Source of the DNA: Calamus simplicifolius | Taxonomy: Eukaryota; Streptophyta; Magnoliopsida; Arecales; Arecaceae | Direction: 5' to 3' | DNA: 64,000 bases | Assembly (NCBI GenBank): GCA_900491605.1 | Contig: UESW01004075.1 | Coordinates: 1,571,511-1,635,510, forward strand | Shown here: positions 1 through 11,970 of the stretch, piece after piece | How positions within the stretch are numbered: the stretch's first letter is position 1 | Layout of the letters: every line of letters begins with the position of its first letter | The notes under the pieces: generated by a model | What the model saw: the letters and a program-made list of their open reading frames with translations, nothing else | Told to the model about the DNA's origin: nothing | Databases searched by the model: none | Translations under genes and position numbers: made by a program

Positions 1-2
1 AA

Positions 3-609
3 GAGAAGCGGCATGGAGAGGTAATGTCACTTATGGGAGATGCTCGGAAGGCTGGCATCCAGCTTGATTCAAGCTGTTACAAGGCTTTAATCCAATCTAG
101 GGTGCATCGGAATGACTCAGGGGAGGCTCTTCGTCTATATAAAGAGATCTAATAATGTGATACATTGTTTTTGCAAGAGAAGGATGATGCATGATGCTCA
201 GAAGGCTCTGAACAAGATGAGGGCTCTGGGGCACATCCAAAATGCCCAGACTTTTCATTCACTAATAATCACTGCATATGCTGTCATAGGGGGGAAATAT
301 GTGGAAGTTACAGAACTGTGAGGTGTAATGAAAGTGCTTTCTAGTTCAAGCCCCATGAACTTTTATCAGGAGCTCTTCGATTCCTTATTGTATTGTTTTG
401 TTAGAGGTGGGTTTTTTCTTAGGGCCATGGAAGTGATAGAGGCGATGGAAAGAGAGAGAATGTTCATTGACAAGTATAAATATGGGTCACTTTGGCTAAA
501 GTATCACAGGACACCGTACAAGGGCAAGGCTCCCAAGATCCAGACGGAAGCTCAATTGAAAAGGAGAGAAGCAGCATTGGCTTTCAAAAGATGGATTGGT
601 TCGACATGA
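3..609 (+). pseudogene. PPR protein gene, 3' end, broken
   Basis: The 3' part of a plant pentatricopeptide-repeat gene. PPR proteins bind organellar RNA through repeated helical hairpins. Frame 3 reads PPR-like sequence up to a stop at 150-152. The homologous reading then continues in frame 1 (NNVIHCFCKRRMMHDAQKAL, then a helix pair around AQTFHSLI) to a TGA at 319-321. It resumes in the same frame at 322 and ends at 609 with a basic tail (KAPKIQTEAQLKRREAAL) that I recognise as the C-terminus of an At1g03100-like PPR protein. The frame switch near 150 looks like an internal deletion, because several tens of residues expected in the family seem to be missing. The TGA sits where a Trp is expected (TGG to TGA). 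The gene runs off the left edge. An intron at the frame switch cannot be excluded, but the in-frame TGA makes a relic more likely. Confidence 0.75.
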
Positions 610-1661
610 GAGCGGTGAGAAACACATTTTTGATTGGTCTCTTAAACACATTCAGCCAATGGCATTGAATACTTCTTTAGAACCAAAGCTGATGCAGTGA
701 ATTGAATGGTGAAACTCTATTAAATAGCTTTCTTTGATTGGTCTCTTAAATTTTATCAATCCAACATTATGCTTGCAGACAGCTTGGTATAAATTGAACA
801 GGTTCTAACAGAAAACTAAACTAGATGATCAAATGTAGTCAGATGACTCATTCTAACATCAAGCATGAGTATGTTTTAGCTCTTCTTCTTCTTGTTTTTT
901 TTAATTATTATACTTTTCATCATTTGGATCTTGGATTGGGTTGTTAAATCACAAATTGTCTGTGGCATACTAACCAAGCGTTCTTTTGACTTGTATCAGT
1001 GGAAGCATTCTACAAAGAGGGCATGGCTTATATCTGGAGTTTCCCACTGAGTCACTTTCTTAGTGTTATTTGAGTGGCAGACACGAAGGCAATCTTTATT
1101 GTACTATCATTTGTCTGATCAACTGACTTTGAGTAAATGTCTCCATCCATGGCTTCCATTAATGATGCAGAATTTGTAGTCAGAATTTCTGTTGGTTGAT
1201 TTTTTATTCTAAATAAATGGGTTGAATAGAAGAATTTGAGCCCAAGCATAGGCTACTTTGCTTACAACATAGGAAAGATATACAGAGACCAATCGTACTT
1301 TTGTACTCCCACTTTGTACAAATGCAAATCTTTATCGTGTTCATATATTTCATTACATGGATAGAAGTGTACATGTTTTCTAGTGCTGAATGGATTTCAG
1401 TTTCCAGCATATATGGTTGTCAGTATATAGAACTCCATAGAGTCCACTTGTGTCTGAAAGAGTCCAATTCAGGAAGGTGCCCAAGCTGAATATAATCTCT
1501 TTCAGATTTCTTTCTTAGATTAAAACCCCTTCTGCTTTCCTTTTTATTTTTCCCAAATCATTATCAAATAAACTCCTGGATGTGGGGTTTTATGTGTAAT
1601 ATATTGGAATAAGTTGAGAGGACACTCTTAGTCATTGATCATCTGCTTGTCAAGAAAAGGA
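610..1661. other. intergenic, no gene seen
   Basis: AT-rich flank between the PPR relic and the first retrotransposon. The only structure I see is a short direct repeat (TTGATTGGTCTCTTAAA) near 632 and 734. Open frames here are short and unlike any family. Confidence 0.6.
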
Positions 1662-1666
1662 CTTGA
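1662..1666. repeat. target-site duplication CTTGA, left
   Basis: CTTGA directly precedes the TG of LTR A and is repeated directly after the CA of LTR C at 13192-13196. The outermost LTRs therefore belong to one integration event. Confidence 0.85.
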
Positions 1667-2891
1667 TGTTGGGGAACGCGGAATACCCCAAGATCATGGC
1701 TATAGTGTATATAAGTAATACAAAAAAAAACTTTTACCGTTCTAATCTATGAGTAGAAGACCATACCTTCAGATTTGAACTTTTGATCACCTTGATTCGA
1801 TTGCTCGACCTCAACCTTTAGCCTTCCGCCGTATTCCCAAAGATACCTTCTTTCTCTCACAAGATGGTGGGATCTCACGGCCGACCTAGGGTTTCTTGTT
1901 TTTCTTTTCTCCAAAAACGTTAACCCTAGCAACCAACTGAGAGGGTATTTATAGGGCTACAACAGGGACCAAATAGGCAAATATGAAAAGAACTTCATAC
2001 GTAATTAAATCTCCCAATCCTACCCCGGGTTAGGATTCAATTACGTAAATTATAATTCATTCCACTAAAGAATCATAACTGCACTCCTAATCATATTCGA
2101 ATTTTTATTTTTGAGCCTTTAATATTATACTTATTATCTCCCCACGTTAAGATTACAGATATCCATCAATTAAATTTAATTACTGATAATATAATTTAAT
2201 TGGCTTTTATTATCCTTGAGACTTATCCATTTAACTTATTTGATGTATCGGATTCAAAATCCACTTGCAAGATTTGATACAATCAAAACTTATAAGCTTT
2301 CTCAAGGGGATATCATCAATCCAATTTATCCGGACGTGGTTTCCTTCAACTATTAATATTCACCATATATATAATGTTATTGCCCAACCCACTGAGTTTA
2401 TTGACTCATATAGAATCTCACTCTATGTGTAATCAAAGCAATAATCACTACATACACGTGTCTAGAAATAGAATTCGGATTAAGAGCATAAGTAATCATA
2501 ATATTCATGAGGTTTAAATTATTTTATAAAGTCAGTATAAAATAATTAACTCAACTGGGTCCTGTTCAATACACACAAAGTGTACTAGCACAAATATTCA
2601 GAATAAACCATTCTCCATAGTCAAGATAGACCTACTAAAAATTTGTGCTACAGTTCTACTGAGGGTGTATCCAATTCCATCTAAAACTGTGAACAATAAA
2701 CTTGTATTCCAAAAGAACCGATGATCTAGTCTTCTGTGTGTAAGCCGTACTCTACACACTAGATCAAATACTCTTTGTAAATACTAGACACATGCACATA
2801 TATAGTAAATGGCATACATTGCTCAAAATAATTTTTTATTAAAATATAAAGACATAACATAAAGCATATCTTTTAGTCTATATCTCTATCA
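1667..2891 (-). repeat. LTR A, outer 3' LTR
   Basis: 1225 bp, starting TGTTGGGGAA and ending CTCTATCA on the plus strand. By eye nearly collinear with LTRs B and C, with scattered substitutions and small indels. Being the left end of a minus-strand element, it is the 3' LTR. Confidence 0.9.
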
Positions 2892-2902
2892 ATCTCCCAC
2901 TT
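2892..2902 (-). other. polypurine tract of the truncated copy
   Basis: On the minus strand AAGTGGGAGAT abuts LTR A. This is the plus-strand primer position in reverse transcription and is identical to the tract beside LTR B. Confidence 0.7.
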
Positions 2903-5288
2903 AGACTCAAAGCAATGCTTGTACACATCTAACTCCCATGCCCTCTACATGTCTATCAAAAACTTTTGAAGTTAAACTCTTTGTAAAAGGATCCGCCAGG
3001 TTGTCCTCAGATGTTATCTTGGTCACCAGCACGTCACCTCTTTGCACGATGTCACGTATCAGGTGATACTTATGCTCAATGTGTTTAGATTTCTTATGGG
3101 TCCTTGGTTCTTTCGAATTAGCAACTGCCCACTATTATCACAATAAAGTGTAATAGGTAATTGCACTGAAGTTATCACACTAAGATCCAAAAGAAAGTTT
3201 CTAAGCCAAACAGCCTCTTTTGCAGCCTCAGATGCAGCCACATACTCAACTTCCATGGTAGAGTCAGCAACATAAGTTTGTTTCACACTCCTTCAACTAA
3301 TGGCTCTACCATCCAAAGTGAACACATATCCCGAGGTTGATCTCCTAGATTCATTATCTGATTGGAAGTCTGAATCTGTATATCCTATAGGCATAAGACT
3401 ATCTGCTTGGTAAACTAACATATAATCTTTAGTCCTTTTCAGGTACTTAATTATATGTTTTACTGTAGTCCAATGTTCTCGCCTAGGGTTAGACTGAAAT
3501 CTGCTAACCATGCATACGGCAAAACAGATATCAGGTCTAGTACATAGCATAGCATACATTAGGCTTCCTACTGCAGAAGCATAAGGAACTACCTTCATAC
3601 TTTCTATCTTATCAGTTGTCTTAGGACACTGATCCTTAGATAGAGAAATTCCATGCCTGAAAGGAAGAAATCCTTTCTTGGAATTATGCATACTAAACCG
3701 GATAAGAATTTTATCGATATAAGTGGCTTGAGATAAGCATATCATCCTTTGCTTGCGATCTCGCAAAAGCTTGATCCCTAGGATGTGACTTGCTTCTCCC
3801 AAGTCCTTCATATCAAACTGTCCAGATAACCATACCTTGACTGAAGATAACACTCCCATATCGTTTCCAATAAGTAAGATGTCATCCACATATAGCACCA
3901 GAAACACCAAAGTTTTTCCATCAAGCTTCTTGTACACACATGACTCTTCAGGACTTTGATCAAAACCATAAGATTTAATAGCTTGATCAAAACGAGTATT
4001 CCAAGATCTAGATGCCTACTTAAGTCCATAAATGGACCTCTTAAGCTTGCACACCAAGTGCTCCTGGCCTTTTGCTATAAAACCGTCTGGTTGCATCATG
4101 TAAATGCACTCGTCAAGATTTCCATTAAGGAAAGCTGTCTTGACATCCATTTGCCAAACTTCGTAATCAAAATGAGCTGCAATGGATAAGAGAATCCGGA
4201 TAGACTTAAGCATAGCTATTGGTGAAAAGGTTTCCTCATAGTCGATCCCTTCTTTCTAAGTAAAACCTTTTGCAACTAGCCTAGCCTTGAAGGTTTCCAC
4301 CTTCCCGTCTGCTCCTCTCTTCTTCTTATAGATTCACTTGCATCTGATGGGTTTTACTCCTTCGGGTGGTTCCACAAGATCCCAGACCTGATTAAAGTGT
4401 ATAGACTCTATCTCTGATTTCATAGCATTTTGCCAAAGAGTTGCATCTTTATCCTGTAATGCTTCATTGTAGCTACTAGGTTCAGTATCATATTCATCAG
4501 AGATTCTGTCATATGACTCTCCAAGGAACATATACCGTTTAGGTGTATTTACAACCCTCCCACTACGATGAGGCACAACCTGATTGTGTGTGCTTGTAGT
4601 AATACAATCTGACTCTGATCCTTGTGCTCCATCAACCTGCACTGGTTCTGAAACTGGTGCATTAATGGTATCCTTTTGTACCAGTTCAGGGTCAGTTCGT
4701 GTTACTATATTTCTTCCACTACGAAGAGTTAATGGAAAGTTTGGAAACCCACTTTCTTGTGGTGTTTCTGCTTGTACTATTGGTATTAAAGAAGCCAGTC
4801 TAGTTTTATCGCCTTTCAACTCTTCTAGAGCAATTTTACTTCTGGGTTCGTGGTCTATAATATAGTCCTCCTCCAAGAATCGGGCATTGGTGCTAACAAT
4901 GACCTTCTGATCCTTAGGACAATAAAATAAACCATCTTTTGTTTCTTTAGGATATCCAACAAAGAAGCATACATCTGTCCTTGATTCCAACTTATCTGGT
5001 TTGCCTTTTAGTACATGTGATGGACAACCCCAAACCCAAACATGTCTTAGACTAGGCTTGCGCCCAGTCCATAGTTCTGTGGGTGTCTTAGGTACTGACT
5101 TAGATGGTACCAAGTTAAGAATATATGCAGCTGTCTCTAATGCATATCCCCAAAACAAAATAGGTAAGTCTGAATAACTCATCATAGATCTAACCATTTC
5201 CATAAGAGTCCTATTCCTACTTTCAGCTACACCATTCTGCTGTGGCATACCAGGTGCAGATAACTGGGATTCAATCCCAGCATCTAAT
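2903..5288 (-). pseudogene. Copia pol fragment: integrase end, RT, RNase H
   Basis: Second, truncated copy of the pol gene read intact at 6530-9532. It begins in integrase at a PQQNGVAE motif (near 5245) and continues through the integrase C-terminus, reverse transcriptase (LYVDDILLIGND near 3870) and RNase H. It is interrupted by stops at about 4333, 4256, 4019 and 3296 and by a frameshift near 3115-3130. Each of the four stops corresponds to a Trp or Gln codon in the intact copy (TGG to TGA, CAG to TAG), so all are C-to-T or G-to-A changes. The 5' side ends abruptly at LTR B. It cannot make a working polyprotein. Confidence 0.9.
5284..5288. repeat. CTAAT at the LTR B junction, possible lone TSD half
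   Basis: The integrase sequence of the truncated copy stops after CATCTAAT, where the full copy (near 8911) continues. LTR B begins at the next base. CTAAT would be one half of the target duplication of the inner insertion; the other half is absent. Confidence 0.5.
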
Positions 5289-6514
5289 TGTTGGGGAACG
5301 CAGAATACCCCAAGATCACGGCTATAGTGTATATAAGTAATACAAAAAAAAACTTTTACCGTTCTAATCTATGAGTAGAAGATCATACCTTCAGATTTGA
5401 ACTTTTGATCACCTTGATTCGATTGCTCGACCTCAACCTTAGCCTTCCACCGTATTCCCAAAAATACCTTCTTTCTCTCACAAGATGGTGGGATTTCACG
5501 GCCGACCTAGGGTTTCTTGTTTTTCTTTTCTCCAAAAAATGTTAACCCTAGCAACCAACTGAGAGGGTATTTATAGGGCTACAACAGGGACCAAATAGGC
5601 AAATATGAAAAGGACTTCCTACGTAATCAAATCTCCCAATCCTATCCCGGATTAGAATTCAATTACGTAAATTACAATTCATTCCACTAAAGAATCATAA
5701 CTGTACTCCTAATCATATTCGAATTTATATTTTCGAGCCTTTAATATTAAATACTTATTATCTCCCCACGTTAAGATTACAGATATCCACCAATTAAATT
5801 TAATTACTGACATATAATTTAATTGGCTTTTATTATCCTTGAGACTTATCCACTTAACTTATTTGATGTATCGGATTCAAAATCCACTTGCAAGATTTGA
5901 TACAATCAAAACTTATAAGCTTTCTCAAGGGGATATCATCAATCCAATTTATCAGGACGTGGTTTCCTTCAACTATTAATATTCACCATATATATAATGT
6001 TATTGCCCAACCCACTGAGTTTATTGACTCATATAGAATCTCACTCTATGTGTAATCAAAGCAATAATCACTACATACACGTGTCTAGAAATAGAATTCG
6101 GATTAAGAGCATAAGTAATCATAATATTCATGAGTTTTAAATTATTTTATAAAGTCAGTATAAAATAATTAACTCAACTGGGTCCTGTTCAATACACACA
6201 AAGTGTACTAGCACAAATAGTTAGAATAAACCATTCCCCGTAGTCAAGACAGACCTACTAAAAATTTGTGCTACAGTTCTACTGATGGTGTGTCCAATTC
6301 CATCTAAAACTGTGAACAATAAACTTGTATTCCAAAAGAACCGATGATCTAGTCTTCTGTGTGTAAGCCGTACTCTACACACTAGATCAAATACTCTTTG
6401 TAAATACTAGACACATGCACATATATAGTAAATGGCACACATTGCTCAAAATGAATTCTCATTAAAATATAAAGACATAACATAAAGCATATCTTTTAGT
6501 CTATATCTCTATCA
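5289..6514 (-). repeat. LTR B, internal LTR
   Basis: 1226 bp, TG...CA bounded, same sequence family as LTRs A and C. It serves as 3' LTR for the full internal region on its right and abuts the broken integrase on its left. Confidence 0.9.
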
Positions 6515-6525
6515 ATCTCCCACTT
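6515..6525 (-). other. polypurine tract beside LTR B
   Basis: Minus-strand AAGTGGGAGAT immediately upstream of LTR B in element orientation. Confidence 0.75.
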
Positions 6526-6529
6526 AGAC

Positions 6530-9500
6530 TCAAAGCAATGCTTGTACACATCTAACTCCCATGCCCTCTACATGTCTATCAAAAACTTTTGAAGTTAAAC
6601 TCTTTGTAAAAGGATCTGCCAGGTTGTCCTCAGATGTAACCTTGGTCACCAGCACGTCACCTCTTTGCACGATGTCACGTATCAGGTGATACTTACGCTC
6701 AATGTGTTTAGATTTCTTATGGGTCCTGGGTTCCTTCGAATTAGCAACTGCCCCACTATTATCACAATAAAGTGTAATAGGTAATTGCACTGAAGGTATC
6801 ACACTAAGATCCAAAAGAAAGTTTCTTAGCCAAACAGCCTCTTTTGCAGCCTCAGATGCAGCCACATACTCAGCTTCCATGGTAGAGTCAGCAACACAAG
6901 TTTGCTTCACACTCCTCCAACTAATTGCTCCACCACCCAAAGTGAACACATATCCCGAGGTTGATTTCCTAGATTCATTATCTGATTGGAAGTCCGAATC
7001 TGTATATCCTATAGGCATAAGACTATCTGCTTGGTAAACTAACATATAATCTTTAGTCCTTTTCAGGTACTTAATTATATGTTTTACTGCAGTCCAATGT
7101 TCTCGCCCAGGGTTAGACTGAAATCTGCTAACCATGCCTACGGCAAAACAGATATCAGGTCTAGTACATAGCATAGCATACATTAGGCTTCCTACTGCAG
7201 AAGCATAAGGAACTGCCTTCATACTTTCTATCTCTTCAGGTGTCTTAGGACACTGATCCTTAGATAGAGAAATTCCATGCCTGAAAGGAAGAAATCCTTT
7301 CTTGGAATTATGCATACCAAACCGGGTGAGAATTTTATCGATATAAGTGGCTTGAGATAAGCATATCATCCTTTGCTTGCGATCTCGCAAAAGCTTGATC
7401 CCTAGGATGTGACTTGCTTCTCCCAAGTCCTTCATATCAAATTGTCCAGATAACCATACCTTGACCGAAGATAACACTCCCATATCGTTTCCAATAAGTA
7501 AGATGTCATCCACATATAGCACCAGAAACACCAAAGTTTTTCCATCACGCTTCTTGTACACACATGACTCGTCAGGACTTTGATCAAAACCATAAGATTT
7601 AATAGCTTGATCAAAACGAGTATTCCAAGATCTAGATGCCTGCTTAAGTCCATAAATGGACCTCTTAAGCTTGCACACCAAGTGCTCCTGGCCTTTTACT
7701 ATAAAACCGTCTGGTTGCATCATGTAAATGCACTCGTCAAGATTTCCATTAAGGAAAGCTGTCTTGACATCCATTTGCCAAACTTCGTAATCGAAATGAG
7801 CTGCAATGGATAAGAGAATCCGGATAGACTTAAGCATAGCTACTGGTGAAAAGGTTTCCTCATAGTCGATCCCTTCTTTCTGAGTAAAACCTTTTGCAAC
7901 TAGCCTAGCCTTGAAGGTTTCCACCTTCCCGTCTGCTCCTCTCTTCTTCTTATAGATCCACTTGCATCCGATGGGTTTTACTCCCTCGGGTGGTTCTACA
8001 AGATCCCAGACCTGATTAAAGTGCATAGACTCTATCTCTGATTTCATAGCATTTTGCCAAAGAGTTGCATCTTTATCCTGTAATGCTTCATTGTAGCTAC
8101 TGGGTTCAGTATCCAGTTCATCAGAGATTCTGTCATATGACTCTCCAAGGAACATATACCGTTTAGGTGTATTTACAACCCTCCCACTACGACGAGGCAC
8201 AACCTGATTGTATGTGCTTGTAGTAATACGATCTGACTCTGATCCTTGTGCTCCATCAACCTGCACTGGTTCTGAAACTGGTGCATTAATGGTATCCTTT
8301 TGTACCAGTTCAGGGTCAGTTCGTGTTACTATACTTCTCCCACTACGAATAGTTAATGGGAAGTTTGGGAACCCACTTTCTTGTGGTGTTTCTGCTTGTA
8401 CTATTGGTATTAAAGGAGCCAGTCTAGTTTTATCGCCTCTCAACTCTTCTAGAGCAATTTTACTTCTGGGTTTGTGGTCTATAATATAGTCCTCCTCCAA
8501 GAATCGGGCATTGGTGCTAACAATGACCTTCTGATCCTTAGGACAATAAAATAAACCACCTTTTGTTCCTTTAGGATATCCAACAAAGAAGCATACATCT
8601 GTCCTTGATTCCAACTTATCTGGTTTACCTTTTAGTACATGTGCTGGACAACCCCAAACCCGAACATGTCTTAGACTAGGCTTGCGCCCAGTCCACAGTT
8701 CTGTGGGTGTCTTAGGTACTGACTTAGATGGTACCAAGTTAAGAATATATGCAGCTGTCTCTAATGCATATCCCCAAAACGAAATAGGTAAGTCTGAATA
8801 ACTCATCATAGATCTAACCATATCCATAAGAGTCCTATTCCTTCTTTCAGCTACACCATTCTGCTGTGGCGTACTAGGTGCAGATAACTGGGATTCAATC
8901 CCAGCATCTAATAAGTAATCTGTGAACTCCCCTAAGAGGTACTCGCCACCACGATCGGATCGTAGTGTCTTGATATTTTTACCATGACGGTTCTCCGTTT
9001 CTGCCTTAAAAATTTTAAATTTTTCAAAGCATTCAGACTTACGGCGCATCAGATAAATATACCCATATCTTGAGTAATCATCAATAAAAGTGACAAAGTA
9101 CTCAAAACCACCTCTAGCTTGGATGTTCATTGGGCCACACAAATCAGAGTGAACCAATTCTAATATCTCCTTAGCTCTATTGCCTTTGGCCGAGAATGGC
9201 CGCTTGGTCATTTTTCCTTCTAAGCAAGATTCACAGACCGGTAGTGCCTCTACTTCCAATGAACCTAATGGTCCATCTTGAACCAGTCTAGAAATCCGTC
9301 TTAGATTTATATGACCTAGGCGCAAGTGCCAAAGATAAGTTTGATTCATTTCAGAAGGATGTTTTCTCTTACATGGTCTATTATGGTTATTCACTTCATT
9401 TAGTTGCACAGTAGGAGAAACAGGATTAATAATATAAAGACCATCCACCAATGTACCAGAACAGATAAAATGTTTATTTTTCTTAATAACAACGGAGTCA

Positions 9501-9590
9501 TTAAAATAAACTGAATATCCATCATCAACCAACTTAGAAACTGAAATTAAATTCCTTCTAATTGAAGGTACAAAAAAAGTCCTTTAATAT
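6530..9590 (-). CDS. Copia pol polyprotein: integrase, reverse transcriptase, RNase H
   Basis: One open frame of 1000 residues (6530-9532), readable upstream to about 9585. The nominal first residue is a TTG inside the frame, not a real start, because protease lies upstream in another frame. In order: GAG-pre-integrase with a zinc-binding LWHLRLGH...CESC (residues 67-103); integrase core with the D,D-35-E triad at D130 (HSDLCGP), D193 (RSDRGGE) and E229 (VAER); reverse transcriptase from about 520 with D588 (QMDVK) and YVDD at 673-676; RNase H with D845 (YTDSD), E886 (STMEAE) and D924 (YCDNSGA). All catalytic residues are present. The frame loss near 9585 lies in a T-run (seven T on the minus strand), so the polyprotein is broken only by single-base slips. 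Cytoplasmic particle enzyme that copies RNA to DNA and integrates it. Confidence 0.93.
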
Positions 9591-10028
9591 TAAAATCCTA
9601 TTTCTACTAAAAGAAAAGCTAAAATCTCCCACTGCAACTACTGACACTCTCGTGCCATCTCCCAGAAATATGTAAATCTCTCCATCACTTAGCTGCCGGG
9701 TCTGCTGGAACCCCTGCAAAGAATTGCAAACATGATTAGTGGCTCCCGTATCTACACACCAGCCACTGGTAGATAACACCACTAAACAAGTTTCAACTAC
9801 AAGTGAATGAGATATACCTCTAGCCTGTTTCCTGGCAAGCCAAACTGGACATTGCTGCTTCCAGTGACCTGGCTGCTTGCAGACGAAGCACTTTCCCTTC
9901 TTTTTTATTTCCCCATTGGGCTGTGGGGCCTGATGCTGTTTCTTTTTCTGAACCTTTTTCTTCTTCTTAGCATGAGACTTCGAAGAAGAACCTTTTTCAG
10001 TAACCATAGCAACTGCAGGCTTCATTAA
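9558..10028 (-). pseudogene. Copia gag C-terminus and protease, frameshifted
   Basis: Frame at 9558-10025. A lysine-rich stretch is followed by one CCHC zinc knuckle (CFVCKQPGHWKQQC, RNA-binding nucleocapsid type) and the aspartic protease motif DTGATNHVCNS. The frame ends at a stop near 9558, after a one-base slip in a T-run joining it to the pol frame. At its upstream side the gag frame overlaps it near 10000-10025, again offset by a single-base change. The catalytic D-T-G is preserved. Confidence 0.85.
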
Positions 10029-10637
10029 TGAAACTCTCTGCTACCTGAAGTTCTTTAAGTAGCTCTGCCAGTGAAAAATTCATTTTGTTCATAGTATAAT
10101 TTAGGCAGAACTGCTTAAAGGAATCAGGTAGGGACTGGAGAATGATATCAACCTGGGTTTCCCCATCCATCTCCGCTCCAAGGATCTCCAGTTCATTCAG
10201 AAGACTAATCATCTTTAGAACATGATCCCTGACAGGAGTTCCTTCAGCCATATTAGTGTTCATCAGTTCTTTCATCGCAGTCTGCCTAGCTGCACGACTC
10301 TGATCCCCAAACATTTCTTTGAGGTTGAACATCATGTCATAGGCAGAGGGCATAGATTGATGCTGATGTTGCAGAACATTTGACATAGATGCCAATATGT
10401 AACACCGCGCCATCTCATCAGCCTTAACCACTTACGGTAAGCTTGGGACTCCTCATCTGAAGCCCCTTCACCGGGCTCTGCGGGACAGACCTGAGTGAGC
10501 ACATACTTGTACCCTTCTGCAGTTAACACTATATCCAGGTTTCTTTTCCAATCAATGTAATTAGGACCAGTCAATTTGTTTTCTTTGAGTATCACAGCAA
10601 GTGGATTGAAAGAAGACATTTTAATCCTGAGAATCAT
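9997..10637 (-). pseudogene. Copia gag (capsid), one frameshift
   Basis: Gag of the full internal copy. ATG at 10637, or more likely at 10619 (MSSFNPLAVI), opens a capsid-type domain (KLTGPNYIDWKRNL), recognised from plant Copia gag proteins. The frame breaks near 10430: before it reads QAYRKW, after it KADEMARCYILASM, consistent with one lost base. The second frame then runs through SLLNELEILGAEMDGETQ to about 9997. The protein would coat the genomic RNA. Confidence 0.85.
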
Positions 10638-11957
10638 TCATACATCAAATAAGATATAATGAGCAATAAACTTTAAATTCAAAATTATAAGTAGGGCCCC
10701 TCAACCACTACAAATAAAAGAATTTGCCAGCAGCCTAGTACATTTTGAATAGTATGCCTCGATGGGAGGACGTCTACTACTCATCATTTATCTAGACAGA
10801 TAAAACCTATTAATTTTACTATCTAGGTAAAAGGTAACATACCAAGTAAAATTAATTAGCTGGCTAACTTTGGTCATATAAATATTTGTAGTGACTCCGA
10901 TGGGGAGGATACCAATATTTATACCTAAGTGTATACCATCACTCAATCCTAGATCCATTGTCCCATGGTGGATCCCTCAGATGGAGAGGTAATCCAACAT
11001 TAACAACTACTAGGGATTATTCTTGGTGAGCTGGCAATCAATTTCATCCTATGGGGAGGAAAGCACTAATGCTAACACGTGAAATTAACTACCTCACCAA
11101 TAAACAAGTGATGGGACCATGGGATTTAAATGTGATTAATTCCCTCTCCCACTTAGTTATTTAAACAATATTTTGAGGGTTATAAAACTTGTGTTTGATT
11201 ATCTTATAAATTCAAAATCCCATAGTAATATACAACAAATGCTCTCTAAGTCTTGGAATTAATCAAACAGCAAGTTATCCAATTAACCATGTTCTCCTAG
11301 TTATAGACATAAGAACAAAAGGATAAACAATCAAGTATGCAACATAACCAATATAAACAAGATAAATAAAATCCCTGTTATTATGGTCAAAATTCTCCAC
11401 GCAGATGAAGATCCCCATTGCATCATGATTGCTACTTTGCTCGACGATTTGCCACAAAATCAGCTCTTCCGATTCCTTTGGATTTTCCTTAGAATCCTAT
11501 CCTGCAACGGATTTTCCTTAGAATCCTATCATGCAACCGATTCTCCTTAGAATCCGATCCTGCAACCGATTCTCCTTAGAATCCGATCCTGCAACCGATT
11601 CTCCTTAGAATCGATCTTGATTTTTGCAGCAGGTCTTCTTCCTCCATTAGAGCCGCACCAGATTACAAAATCCTATGCCTCCATATAGGAGTTCACATGC
11701 TACGTATTTACAATCACAAAGCTCTCAAAAAACCGGAGCATACATGCTATGAAATATACAATGATCCTCCTCCTTAAACCGGAGTATACAAAACAGATCT
11801 AAGTAATATTAAATCAAAACACATACATTCATGTGACCATAATAACAGGATAGAAACCTGCAAAACAACGTTAGCAGCAAGCACGATCTATCCTACGCAT
11901 GCATATTCCGATTAATGGAGAACATGGCCGTATTATTCATATACAGTATCAGCCGTG
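10638..11957 (-). other. retrotransposon untranslated leader
   Basis: About 1.3 kb between the primer site and gag, without open frames. It contains a 29-bp tandem array (11481-11612) and four spaced copies of a G-rich motif like GATGGGGAGGA (10761, 10899, 10980, 11050). Packaging and dimerisation signals would be expected here in any LTR retrotransposon; I cannot assign them. Confidence 0.75.
11481..11612. repeat. 29-bp tandem repeat in the leader, about 4.5 copies
   Basis: Units start at 11481, 11510, 11539, 11568 and 11597, exactly 29 bp apart. Each reads GATTYTCCTTAGAATCC followed by KATCMTGCAACS. The last is partial. Copies 3 and 4 are identical; copies 1 and 2 differ by a few bases. 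Confidence 0.9.
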
Positions 11958-11969
11958 GCTCTGATACCA
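11958..11969 (-). other. primer-binding site, initiator tRNA-Met type
   Basis: Minus-strand TGGTATCAGAGC, one base inside LTR C. This is the usual plant Copia minus-strand priming site, and it fixes LTR C as the 5' LTR. Confidence 0.9.
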
Positions 11970-11970
11970 C

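Noticed and set aside
7432..8489. Plus-strand and alternate-frame ORFs within the Copia pol
   Set aside because: Antisense shadows of the 1000-codon pol frame, repeated identically in the truncated copy.
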